This document shows positions 35,231 to 52,310 of a stretch of DNA of 64,000 bases, piece after piece. A model generated the notes under the pieces. It did not search any database. It had not been told where the DNA came from and saw only the letters and a list, made by a program, of their open reading frames with translations. The stretch is taken from NCBI GenBank assembly GCA_031213475.1, contig JARUPZ010000027.1:1177001-1241000 (forward strand), given 5' to 3'. The stretch's first letter is position 1, and every line of letters starts with the position of its first letter. The stretch is from Nereocystis luetkeana. Its lineage: Eukaryota > Sar > Phaeophyceae > Laminariales > Laminariaceae. Made by a program: the position numbers and the translations under genes.

Positions 35231-38200
35231 TTACTCCTTCCATCGCTGCTTGCAGTTGGTGCACTTGTAGAAGCAGGTCATGGGCTCGTCGGCTGAGCGC
35301 AGCTGCACCATCAAGAAGAAAGCCTCCTTGTTATTGCAAAACGGGCACGTAGTCTGCGCTCCGGGACAGGAAGACACATTAGGCAAGAGCAGGACCAGTG
35401 GGGGGGGGGGAGGGGTGCGCATGTCGTCAGTTGCATGAGGAAATAAACCAACTGGGACCAAACTTGTGATCTTGTACAGAGAATGGCCCATCCAACAAGG
35501 AACACCTAGTCTGAGCAGGGCTTAAAACTTGCCAGGTACAACCTTGAGCATAGGCTATCAGGAGCAGTATACTCCGTATGCGGTAGGGTTTAGGGTAACG
35601 CTCGCCGCTGAGCACGATTTCTTAATCCGAAATTCTTAGCCTTTCCCCAAAACGTGAGCCTGCCGTTTAAATTTTAGGCTCTATAGTATCCGTGGGGCCA
35701 TACTGCTGAATTAACATGTGATCCCCAGCCAGGTGAGGCAGAATTGCTAGGGACAAACCATGATGACTATGTCGTTAACTTCAAACGTGATCCCAAGTCA
35801 GGTGAGGCAGAACTGCTTGGCCCACGTCGAAATCTGGCGAATTACTATCCTGCCGAAGCGAGCGATAGGTACCGGAACAACAAAGTGGAACCGTAAGACT
35901 AGAGAAGCAATGCAGCCGAAAATCCCCGCCACCCACCCTCTCTGCCAGGCGCTTGCATCTCCTTCATCCGTGGAATGCCGTTGCCCCTCCGGTCTCCTCT
36001 TTCCCGTTAACCCTTATAGTACTATATACACTGTACAGAAACCTCAATTTGACTCTTATTCCAAGTGTGTAGTCCCTACCACAGGAATGCAGTTCTGAAC
36101 GAGTTAGACATATGCCAATGGTACAGCGAAGTTGCAATAAAAAGTTTGAATTTCAAAGATACCCGCCAAAAAAATTCAGAACACGCTTCCTATGGGCCAC
36201 GTAAAAAAAAAAAAGTTCCTAACTTTTGGAAAAGCCCGAAAAAAGCAAATCTGGGGCCGATGTTGGGCCAACATCGGCTTGAGAAAAACTCAGGCCGATC
36301 TTTGGTTCGAAGCGGCGAGATTCCGAGTCCTCGACAGACATCGATCAACAAAATCAACGATTGCGTCACGAATTCTGAACGGAGTGCGCTCGTTAGGGGC
36401 TCCGACCCACCCTAGGGTCACCGTCTTCACACCATGGCCGGTGTCATGTGGCGGGAGCTGACCAGGCGTGTGATAAAAAAACATTTGGCCGCTGGTTTGC
36501 ACAAAACAGAAGACAAAACTGCTCCATCCGTCTCGAATGGCAAAAAAAGTCTTTTTTTCAGGTTTGGGAGGATACCGTAAGACGCCGCCGGCAAGCTCTC
36601 GCCCCCTAGACCATGGATCCGCCTGATATCTTCGAGGCCGTCATCTATCCTCGTTTGGCTTGCCAGATACCGAGTGGGTTGGCCGTGGGCTGAGTCTATG
36701 TCGAGATTGAGGGTCGATCGTCGCACGAGCTGGTTTCGATCACCGTGTTGACAATTTGCGACCAGAAAAACACAAATTGCGCCGCCTGCAGCCGTTGGGG
36801 AAAAAAAAAGAAAAAATCAAACATTTTTCTCTTTTTTCCCCACAGCGGCGGTACGAGAAAATTTTCGGCTGTTTTTTTAAAGCCATATATTTGAAAAAAA
36901 ACTTTTCAACTTCGCTTTTCCATTGGCATAGGTCTTACTTTCATTAAATTTAATAGTTTTTGCAGCTGTACCCAGGAATGCGGCAAGTACTTTTACCGGA
37001 ACATCTTCCTACCTTGCCGGTACATCTTCCTTCCCTTTCTTGGTGAAAGTTGAGGTTTTGTGAAGTGAGTACTGAGAAGTGAGAGTGGTCGCTCGCTTGA
37101 GAAAATGAGGTCCGGGGTAGCTTCACTCGCGTTCGACAGTGATACCGCATCGCACACACCTGCGTCTTGTCGACGTTCGCCCATGCATCTTCCCCTCCCA
37201 TGATGTCATCCACAGCTTTCTTCTTCAGGACGATCTGCGGAGAGGGCGTAAATTTGCGCGATGGCCGCGTTTGTGTAATGCTGTAATCTAGCAATAGAGG
37301 TTCTGCACGTCGGGCAAATCGCGATCTGACTGACCTACAGCAGTACATCGCGCAGGTCAGCGGGTTCAGACATAAGCATACGCATACGGTAGATCGTCAA
37401 TATCCTACTGATCATCCGTGGAAACGAGCACATCTCACACAGATCGTACCAGATCCATCAAGCAAGCGTGCTTACTCCTACAAAAAAAACGGGCACACTC
37501 ACGGTATTGTTGTTCTTTGTTGTTCTCACATTAACCCACAATTCAATGCAGTCCATGGTCGCAGGACAGGCTCCAATAACTCTGGAGTGGAAGAAATACC
37601 TCAAGTAAAAACAGAGGCAAAAAAAAAAACAAAAAAACAGGCATACGCACTCCACCACTGCGGACACCAGGGAAGCAAAAAGGAGACTATTAATAGCAGA
37701 CAAAAACCTAAAAAAAGAAGATGAAGCTAAGCAAAACAAAAACAAAAACAAAACTAAAACAGACGCAGATAGCAAAACGCGAAAAAAAGGCAAGGCAAAA
37801 CGGACCATACTAACAAAGACACAAAGAGGTACAAACGGGAATGAAAGAAAAATGAAAACAAAGAAGGGACAAAAAAGCGATAATCACGGGCGGGGGGGAA
37901 AGAAAATACCAAAGGCAGGCACTGGAGCATACAGACACGCAAAGTTGCCCAGATGGCACCATACTAGTTACTTGGGTCCCAAAGAAAGGAGTGCATCATG
38001 ACGATGATGGCCATAACCAGGCTTCAGTCTGTTGGGCAGACCGCCTCCCCTCCCCCCCCCCGCCATTCCCCCTCGTCCCCCTTTCGCCCCCCCCCTCTTC
38101 CCTGCCATTCTGCACACTCGCGTTGGCATCAACGGCTGTGGTCGTGGTCGCAGCTATTCTATGCCGTTCTGCCGATGCCTCCTTCTCATCTGTATGCCAT

Positions 38201-39663
38201 TTCCGCATGAAGGCCTCCGCCCCTTCCTCGACCCGTTGGAACCATCTGCCGGCTTTCTGTGCTGTCTCGCGCCACCCTTCGAGCTTGATGCCGAACTCCT
38301 TGAGGTCCTCCTCAAGGTACCTCATCCAGTCCCACTCCTGTCCTCCGGAGTAACCCTTACCCCCAACCATCTCCCCAAACATCACCCTCCTCGGCAGACG
38401 CTCCTCTCCCATTCGTGTCACAAAGCCCGCAAACAAGAGCCTACGTCTGCGTACCGTCGTCTCAACGCTTTCAGATGTTGTCCTGAGAAGCGCGCTAGCA
38501 TAGGATAGAATGTGGTCTTCGCGCTTTCGTTTTCGCCACCCGATGCATCGGAGGAGCATCTTGTGGTGGACCTCCCGTAGCCTACCGTAATCAGTCTTGC
38601 TCGGGCTCCAAGTAACGCAACCGTAGAGCAACGTTTCGATCACCTCGGCTCTCAGCATTCGCACCTTCAGGCGTAGGCGCACACCCGGGCGGACATAAAT
38701 TTCCATCTTATACCGTCCGAAGCATGCCCATGCCCTCTGGAGTCGACGCGTTACCTCGACACTTCTGCCCGTCCAATCTGCGCTGATAGCCCCGCCCAGA
38801 TACACAAACTCGGTCGTTTGTTTGTACACTTGGCCGGCGGCGGTGACGGTGAACGGCACGTTCCCCCCATCTTTCGTTTGCAGACACATTATCTCCGTCT
38901 TGGCCTCCGAGACCGTCAGGCCGAAAGCGGCACATGCAGACACGATCACCGTCATCATCCTCTCCAGGCCGTTGGGTGATCTCGATACTATGCCTGCATC
39001 GTCGGCATAGAGCATAGCCCACAGTGTCTGGGCCTCTTTATCATTCCCCTGTCCGTCTATAACCTGTCCACACCCTGTAGATCACTATCAATACCGGAGA
39101 GACATGAACAGATCACTCAGGTCTAGATCTCGTCGATCTGCCTCGTGGGAAATTGTACAGATATCGTAGATCAGTGGTGATGATCTGTGTGGTCTGTTAT
39201 GATCCGATCTGTCGGGCGTGTGTACCGGTTACAGGTTACAGGTGATTGGTTGTACGAAGAGCATTCCCTGCTACCACTGGCTGTTGTATCAAGTAGGGCG
39301 GTGAAGACTGTATCAAGTATCGAGTATCAAGCCAGGGATGTTGTTCCAGCAGATGCGCGAGAACATGTCGTCACAACAGGTCAGATGTCAGACGCTGACA
39401 AGTCATAGAGGCTCATTGCACAGCCCCGAAGCTTTGCGTATTATACACTCGAACACTGGCGGAAACACTAACTATCCTTATCTAATTTCAAGTAGTTTGG
39501 TGGTCTACGAATACGGAGAGGGAGGCGAACCCACCTTTCGAGTGATTTTGTCTGAAGGCTCCATCGGGTGGATGTACGGACAAGTCTGGCAGCAGAACCT
39601 CGTCCATCCCTGAGGCCCACTCTCAACCATCAGCAGGCTTCCATCTGTAGGACAGAACAACAT
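35231..39663 (-). CDS. POLR3K: RNA polymerase III subunit RPC11 (POLR3K/Rpc10)
   Basis: This is the TFIIS-like subunit of RNA polymerase III needed for RNA cleavage, termination and reinitiation. Exons are 39663-39535, 37234-37160 and 35353-35231, all phase 0. They give 108 residues, the same length as the human protein. The N-terminal zinc ribbon has CPTD near the start and CCQTCPYIH at residues 24-32. The linker carries DDIMGGEDAWANVDKTQ. The C-terminal ribbon has CPFCNN, the catalytic-loop signature RSADEPM with its acidic pair, and CTNCKQRWKE before TAA. A tiny coding sequence is spread over 4.4 kb: intron 1 (2.3 kb) holds a LINE fragment and intron 2 (1.8 kb) an 820-bp TIR element. The ATG lies 267 bp from the divergent ferredoxin start. 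Confidence 0.96.
36104..36938. mobile_element. 820-bp TIR element, complete copy, in RPC11 intron 2
   Basis: Terminal inverted repeats are TAAGACCTATGCCAATGG-like at both ends (TTAGACATATGCCAATGG at left). They continue imperfectly for about 45 bp (GCGAAGTTG, AAAAGTTT, TCAAA). A second copy in reverse orientation lies at 62907-63654. The minus strand contains two overlapping frames, 36726-36427 and 36502-36290, that match one continuous 184-codon frame in the other copy, so this copy is frameshifted near an A/T run. No known transposase motif is seen. Confidence 0.8.
37996..39078 (-). mobile_element. 5'-truncated LINE (non-LTR retrotransposon) fragment
   Basis: The open frame encodes the palm of a reverse transcriptase from GQVIDGQGNDKEAQTLWAML into the catalytic YADD box (AMLYADDAGIV). 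The thumb and typical C-terminal region follow (AEVIETLLYGCVTW, RRRRLLFAGFVTRM, LPRRVMFGE), ending at TGA. About 360 residues remain. The endonuclease and N-terminal RT are absent; upstream the frame hits a stop, and another frame continues briefly. The C-terminal layout resembles LINEs common in stramenopiles and fungi, but I do not assign a clade. It lies sense to RPC11 in intron 1. Confidence 0.9.
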
Positions 39664-39930
39664 GTTACCGGGCCTCGGGAACGCCAAGTAAGATGGTACG
39701 GTACGATGCTACGTGACGTCATGTATTGATTGGCACGGGAGTTCCACAAGAAACACCTTTGGATTATTCGAGGTTCTCCCGCTTGCCCCCGCCCCCCCCC
39801 TTCCATCTTACTACCTTTTGTGCTGCAAGCACGATCTAAGCAGCCACTCAGCCCCCTGGCTGCACTCTACCCCCAACCTCCTCGTAAGAATCCTTTCGAG
39901 CGATTGTTGCGACGTTATCGCGGCGTCGAA
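39664..39930. promoter_or_regulatory. Bidirectional spacer between RPC11 and ferredoxin
   Basis: Only 267 bp separate the divergent ATGs. It contains a C run with TTCCATCTTACTACC and no obvious TATA box. Both 5' UTRs must be short or overlap. Confidence 0.45.
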
Positions 39931-45385
<5,455 letters not shown>

Positions 45386-46436
45386 CACACCAAATGGAAC
45401 ACACCAGACCGCGCACTAGGGCACGGCGAGCTTCCAAGACCCTCGAGCGAGCAGGCGGGCAGGATTGACCTCGCGGGGAAGGGCTTTGATCTGCTGCTCG
45501 CGGGGTTGAAGGGTGGGCATTCGGGCGGCGGCTATGATTGCTCTGCCGGGGTGGGCGAGCTCCCACCTCACGTACGCGCGCATTTACCTGGTGTGTGTCA
45601 TGCACGCACGCATGAAGAGGCTCTGCTGTTGGGTAGTCGGTAATCATAGGGACGTCGTGTCTTCGAGAGTGCAGCACTCTGTCGTACGGACGTACTGCTG
45701 CTGTAGTAGAGTGTAGGTTGAGTTGGCCTTCTTCGCTTCGTGTCTGAAGGAAGTCTGAAGGAGGAGGCGGGGTAGGGAGTGGTTGCGTTTGATATCACAG
45801 GACAGTTTTTTTAGAGAGAGGGGGGCGGATATCGTAAAACTTTATACCGGGGAGGGGAGGGGGGTAGCGTCATGACGTTACACCGTTTTAATGCTGCAAT
45901 AAGTATCCAACATCGGTTTCAAGTGTTTTGCCCCCGAAAGCGTGGGTGCAGTCCCAAAGGATTTTTAAGCGGCCCTTCCAGCCTGTCCAGCTTGGAATGA
46001 AGGTGTATTAAATAATGTGGTACTGCACACTTGATCACCCTCAGGGCGACCGCGGTTTCTGACTTTTTTCCGGAGATGAGTGAACTGACACGCACGTTGT
46101 GTACATGTTGTGAAGCCGCAGAAAGGTAAACTGCGTATTTGATACAGCGGGGCTGGGATGAGGCTCGACGGAGTTTCGTTGTGACCCTGCGATACTGGAC
46201 CGGTGTTACGTTCCAGTCGTTGCGCGGGGAGAGCAACGCGAGCAGAGTGGGTCCATTAGGGACAACGCTTTAGCGCTTGCCCAGGGTAACGGGAGAATAT
46301 ATCAGGCCCGGCAGCTCTTTTTTAGGTGGACAGCATGCCTAATAAGCGCGCGTGGTATCCGCTTCCAAGCACTCCGTTAGAGCTACAGAGCGGCAGTGCG
46401 AGTAGTGGCGAAGGACTCATCGTTGCTTGACTTGAG

Positions 46437-46546
46437 CAGCCTAACGCGAGCCATGAAGCGCTATATACGTATTTAACCCAACGAACCTCGGCAGCCTATC
46501 GCGAACCATGAAGCGCTATATACGTATTTAACCCAACGTACCTCGG
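46437..46546. repeat. Tandem duplication of about 55 bp
   Basis: AGCCTAACGCGAGCCATGAA and GCGCTATATACGTATTTAAC recur as AGCCTATCGCGAACCATGAA and GCGCTATATACGTATTTAAC, 54-55 bp apart. The CATGAAGCGCTATATACGTA phrase is identical in both. Confidence 0.9.
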
Positions 46547-46697
46547 CTTTTCGTTGTATATTGCAGGGGAACACCTGTTCCATTTGAGCCAACAAAAACA
46601 AGTACATGCTTGGTGAAAACAAGAAAAAAAAAACACACGCCACGAGCGGTGTTTTCGGCCATCAGAAATGACACCCACTTCTTTTTTTCGCCTGAAC

Positions 46698-47001
46698 CTG
46701 CCTGAATAGTGAATGTGCGGCCTCCAAAATCTGAACGATGTATATGCCGTCGGGAGGGTATAGGCACCACACGTTCTCCACTCTGACCAGCGGAGGGTCA
46801 CCAGTCATCAGGCTGTGTGCTTTTTCGCCGAGGCGGGCGCGCCTGAGCAAGAGAACTTCTTCTGGCGCCCCCGCTAGCTTTGAAGCCTAGGCGGGACCAT
46901 CCTCGAGGAACCGCGTGCTCGGCACGAGTTCCTATGCCGTACTAAAAAACTTAGCCCACCTTGGCGCGGGGTGGGGCAGACGAGTTGTCGTCTGTGTCCA
47001 T
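46698..47001 (-). CDS. First two exons of an unrecognised gene (3' part uncertain)
   Basis: An ATG in good context (ACCATGG, 47001) starts MDTDDNSSAPPRAK, ending at donor AAG|gtgggc (46960). A phase-0 acceptor (cttcaaag) at 46878 opens a 60-codon exon, 46877-46698, containing APEEVLLLRRARLGEKAHSL and VENVWCLYPPDGIYIVQILE, ending CAG|gttcag. The composition and paired splice sites look coding, but I recognise no family. A possible third exon (about 46190-45970, containing ISGKKSETAVALRVIKCAVP) has a weak acceptor and runs into a MITE. The gene is convergent with the ferredoxin gene. Confidence 0.5.
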
Positions 47002-48659
47002 GGTGCTGTATACGAGTGCATGTATGCATGCACAGTAGTTTGTCGATGTGGCGGTCGTAGTTCGGTGATGTGACGAGGGTGGGACGCTCACCACGCAAAC
47101 ATGTTTCACGCACAAAGCCGGACGTGACGGCGTTCGTGTAAAGGGGTGAAAAACGAACAACAGCAGTGTAGTAGTTGGCCTCTGAAAATCAGGCAGTAAC
47201 AGTTGAAAGCTATGTACTCGTACTATCGTAGACAACGTACTGTAGACTAATCCAGGCGTGTACTTGGCCCGTTTCAAGCAAAACACAGGTACGAAGTGAG
47301 GCTGGCCATTCGCAGGGCTTCTGGCGCGTGTGTGTTTTACTTGGTGTTAGTTTGTACCTGTTTTTTGTCCTCGAGCTTCCCATGCCGATATCGAAAAGTA
47401 TGTGTCTACGACGTAACCGCTGACACACAGAAGCTCCGAATCTACGATTTCCCCCCCAAACGATACCTGTGCATGAACAACACCCCCTGACGCCAAACAC
47501 CTAGCCGTTGGCCATCTCTCTTCATCTTACCCACCCACCCAATTGCCAAGTTTCAGCTCGTTTGGCTCCGCCTGCGTGATGTTGTGCCGTTTTCCCTCCA
47601 CCCTCGTCGAACACAGTAGTAAAACACCTCTTCGGCATTTTGTGTACTCCAGCACCCCAGTACGTACTCGTATCGTTTTGAAGCCTATAAGAAGACGACC
47701 ATCTATATTTAGAGTCCCAACCCAGCAGAAACCGTATGTGATCACGAACAAGGGTTTCAAATATACGGCGACCTGCCGGCCACTCGCGCCCCCTCGTTAT
47801 GTACTCTATCCCCCTCGGCCCCCTTCGAGTGGCCGCCCCTCCTGGTCTTCCTCTCCCGCCCGTCCCTCCTTCGCTCCCTCCCCCCCTCTCGTTTGGCTCT
47901 CTCCCTCTTTCCAGTCGAGTCGACACGATAAATTAAGTAAGCATGAGATCGTCAATCAAATTTTTGTCGGTATACAAAGAAACAGAAATACTCACAACAT
48001 CGTACGATCCTTCGATCCTACCGAATCAATACGTAACTGTTCCAGTGCCAGTACACGGTTTTCAAAATAACAACGAATCGTAACTTTTTTTTTAAATAAC
48101 AACGAAATGTAACGTCTGCCGCAATCGCGACCGTACTAACCCAGGTTCGCTACTACTGTATGAAGTCTGGCAGGTCCAGCCACAAGTAATGTGGGCATCT
48201 ACATACCTGGTATCTCCTTCGTCTCATCATTCACGTGTTAGGGCCCTGTTTCCATGTCCCGGGGTGGGGTTGGAGGGGATGATCATGGCGGTACGGGCAC
48301 CAGTCGCTGCCATCAGAGACAGTAAAGCAGGTGACAGACCAAGCAGCAAAATGCCCCTGTGTGCCAAAATGTGTCGTTAGAATTATATGGCAATTTTCCG
48401 GAGCCAAGTTTGGTTTGGTTGCTGCGCCTCCGTGTTGTTTCCTGTTTTCCGTTGCATCGACGATAAACCTGGTCGGAAATATCCTCCTTATTCACGTCTT
48501 TCGTCGACCGGCCCGAGGAAAACTCGAGGACTGAAAGTATGGTGACTGATTGACTGAACAAGTCGGTGTGCAATTCAGCCCGATCGCAAATTGACCAGGC
48601 ATGCCTGTATCTTTTTGGCTAGAACCCTCCATTCTACGCAGAAATGCTTGGTCCTGGCC

Positions 48660-48980
48660 GTTCCGATCTTATCGTACAGCCACAGTCAGCCCCAATAATA
48701 TCGGAGTCAGTCAGCTCCGATAGTACGTATAATAGTCAGCCAGTCGGCAACATACGGTCAGTTACATTCCGATGTTATCGTGCACTCAGTAAACTCGGAT
48801 AATATACAGTAAGTCAGTCGGCTCCGACATATTGGCCAGTTAGATACGTCTTGATATTATCGTACAGCCAGTCAGGTCCGATATTATACCGTCAGTCAGT
48901 CAATCCGTTCCGATACATGGCCAGCCACGCTCCGATACTATACCTACACCTGGTGCGTGGTACAGTCAGCCAGCCTGGGG
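48660..48980. repeat. Minisatellite CCGATATTATCGTACAGCCAGTCAG
   Basis: About seven degenerate units of 35-50 bp, each combining GTCAGTCAG with TCCGATA-TTAT and TCGTACAGCCA. Confidence 0.75.
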
Positions 48981-51019
48981 CGCAGCGCTTATACGTACTT
49001 GCCCGTTTTCATCATTGTTTGTCGAATCGTTTATCATCGACAACAAAACAGGGAGGCGCGCTCGACAATGGAGAGTTAGTTACCAAATCGAGGAGGAAAT
49101 AAAAACCGCAGGCAGCTACGTAGCTGACCTTACTAACCTCTCCGTTACCCCCTGCCAGGCACTACTGCTGCAGTAGTTAATCGGTTGGTGGTGGGTATCG
49201 TGAGCGACAGCAGCAGTAGTGCATACCGTATGTCACACTATCACTCGTGTGACAACTTAACACACCCCCTCGGCCGATGATTTATCGCCAACGGCGACGC
49301 GCCACCCTATTAATAATAATGTATTATAGAAATATCTCGACGAGATCTTCTCACAGCAGTCGCCATTTCATTTTGTGCGCCCCTCTGGTTTTGGAGAAAA
49401 TCGGCTCTAAAAATCGTCCCAGGCGGTGAGCTATCGCTAGCGTGTTACGAGTATGTACCTGGTATGCGCTGACCGCCGGCGAATATACGTGTTATACGTG
49501 TTACAAGCAGCGTAGGCGATACCGAAAGCCATACCGAACGCCATATATATACCACGAGCAAAGTATCCCCGCGAAAAAAGAAGAGAAAAAAAAAGCGGAC
49601 AGCGCACACGAAATTATCGCCAACGTTTTTTTTAAAAGCACTGCTTGATGCGTTCAACCATTCAACGCACCTATATGTACCTGGCAACCAACCGTCAACC
49701 AATCACAAACGACAACCCACTTCCGATTCCCTTGATTCTTTCGCGAGCAAGGTTCCCTTGAAAAATCGCCACCAACATATACATCACGATAACAAAAATC
49801 CCGGGGCAAAGATGGACCCATAATATACTACGTACCACCTTTTCTGGGTTCTGGGAACACAAGCAGCACGAGGTACGCCGATAACATCTGTCCGCAGAAC
49901 ATTCTATGGAACATTTTGTAGAGCAACCTATGGAACACTCGCCAACATTTTGCTTTGACCTCATACTACTGCAGCCGTATACAATATAAAAGGCTATAGG
50001 AATAAGACTCGGCCACGGCTACGAGCACAATCGTGAGCCGCAATCATAGCGGGGTACGGGGACATACAGAAGTAGTAGTAGATCCGACAATCTTCCTGAA
50101 ATGGGCCAAAACAGCTGCGCACGCCGTCCGAGAATATCATCAGCTGAAATGTGGAGCGTCGAGAATAAACACTTTCTCCTGGGCGCTATCGCCCCCTGCA
50201 GACAAAAAAAACAACAAAAAAACTACACATGCTCGTAGCTCCACGAACCAACCCAAAGCACAAAATTTCGACAGGCAATACGTAGCCGCATCAGCATGAA
50301 TCAATCAACAAATTTTCCCAAGACCACCAAATCAACAAAATTTCGACAGATTTCGACAAATCCGCCCCCCCCCCCCCCCCCACCTCCCTCCCCCTCGGTA
50401 GGAAACAGAAGTTACGGTAGGATGCAGTATCAACTGTATGATACAATAGTTGCTCTAGGATACAACAGCCACCGAATTTTGAAGCTCCAAAAATCCACGT
50501 GCGAACCATCCCTGTTGGCCCTTCTTGTGCCGCCAACAGCATAGATACAGCAGCAGTAGTTCACCATTTGCGGGGTTTGCTCCCTACAGAAACAACAAAA
50601 AAGCGAGGTTGTATCTCCACCTCGAAGATCCGCTATGCTATACCATGTCTGTTACGATGTACCTCCCCACGGAAGGACACGTGCCCGCTAACCCCTCCCC
50701 TGCCTGGTCGGTCAAAAGTCGTCGTGCTCCATCCTGGCATTGTAGCGATGCGAGGGTCTATGGTATACGACAACGACCGTTCGGGACAACGAGCACATCA
50801 CCACCCCCCCTCTCCGTTCCGCCCATCCTTTGCTCACCGTGGAAAACAAGCTTTTCACAAAAATAGCTATAACCCGCTCCCCTCCGCCGCAGAAGGGGAG
50901 TGATCGCATCGCGTAGTGTTTATGGCACAGCACCCACGAGGCAGTTACATAGTACCCCCATTGCTGTCTCTGGGAGTGAACACACCGGAAAATATATCAA
51001 CTCCTTGAAGCTGTCATCC

Positions 51020-51255
51020 GCATGCAGAATTCCGCCTCAAAAGCGGTTTTCAGTAGGATGCAGCTCACCCTTCATGCGACTCGCCGAACACCTCACGGCG
51101 CTTCGCGCTTGGTGCAAGCAATCTCTGCCTGGTCGGTGAAAACCCGACGTGCTCCGTCCCGGCATTGTAGGGGTGCGAGGGTCTATGGCCATACGACTAC
51201 GGCCATGCATGATATCGAGTACCCTCCCCCCTTCCCCCCCCCCCCCCCCCCCGCC
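51020..51255 (+). repeat. GTAC/poly-C tailed repeat, longest copy
   Basis: It starts CCGCCTCAAAAGCGGTTTTC, continues through CACCTCACGGCGCTTCGCGC, GGTGCAAGCAATCTCTGCCT, GCATTGTAGGGGTGCGAGGG and TCTATGGCCATACGACTACG, and ends CATGATATCGAGTAC followed by C-rich sequence and a 17-base C run. Diverged copies lie at 54825-55035, 55960-56150 and 56180-56410 (all minus). No ORF is shared among copies. Confidence 0.8.
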
Positions 51256-52310
51256 GCCGTGTTGTTGTGTACAATGGCGGGATGCACGATACCATGGTTG
51301 GCAGTACCAGTGGGAAGTATTATCCTTTGCTCCCTCCCTTTCTTCCTGGCTCTCTCCTTCAACCGCGGGATGCACGATACAATGGTTGGAAGTACCAGTG
51401 GGAACTATGACCCCCCCCCCCCCCTCCCTCCCTCCCTCCCCCCCCCTTCCTCCTCGCTCTCTCCTTCCTTCCTTCCAGTATGAATGACACTGGCGCTATT
51501 ATTATGCTACGGAAGAGCCGTGTTCCGGCAGGTACTAAGCCCTTAATCTTTTTAAAGCAGGTATTAAGCCCTCACTAGAGGGGCTACCCCCAAAATCGTT
51601 GGATCCGACGAAAAATTGACAAAAAAACGCCATTCGAAGAGCGTGGTGAGAGAACGCCTGATGCAAATCCTCTCGGTGACCACACAGGTCGTCACTTCGC
51701 GGAGGGTGTCCCGCTTCAAGCTCCAGAGCTTAGGGATCGCCAGAAAGCCAAAATAGTGTCAAAATAGAATAGCTTTCGCAGTCATGACCTTCCTTGCTGA
51801 CCCAAAAAAACGTCGACATGTGAAACGGCCGCACCGCACCGCTCCGCACAACACTCACGGCCCCTATCCCATCGGTGACAGAACCTTGCTCTTGGCCCAA
51901 CAGGAACTAATAAAAACAATACCGGTGCGTAAAAAGAACTAGATCGCTTACGTACCCACCCAACCTGCCAAAAAAAACAAAAACAAGCCTGTCAAATTAT
52001 CTTCCACGAGCACAACAAAAAAACAACGCCGAAACACGTCAAACCCCGGGGAAAAGGGTATATAGGGGGGGGGGGGAGACAAGCCGTTCAATCACGTCCT
52101 CGAAAAACGCACGCCTGTTTCAACCTCAACTCCCCCAGACCACCCCAGCGGCCCGCCCGGCACCAAACTTTCATCCTCACCACCCCTGTCGTCAGCGAAT
52201 GCCATCTAAGGACCGTCGGCGCACCCGCTGGTGTTGTGGGGTAGCTCCTGGAGTGGACCTCACAGTCCCCACCACGGTCATTGGGGGGGGGGGGCGGGGG
52301 CGGAGGCGGG

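Larger units (their letters stand above)
47002..52310. other. Large intergenic region without a supported gene
   Basis: 5.3 kb with a minisatellite (48660-48980), a poly-C tailed repeat (51020-51255) and a related fragment (50690-50770). It also has long C runs (50366-50381, 51235-51251, 51411-51422) and short ORFs without recognisable domains. Given the alternating-strand layout one would expect a plus-strand gene here, but I cannot find one. Confidence 0.55.
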
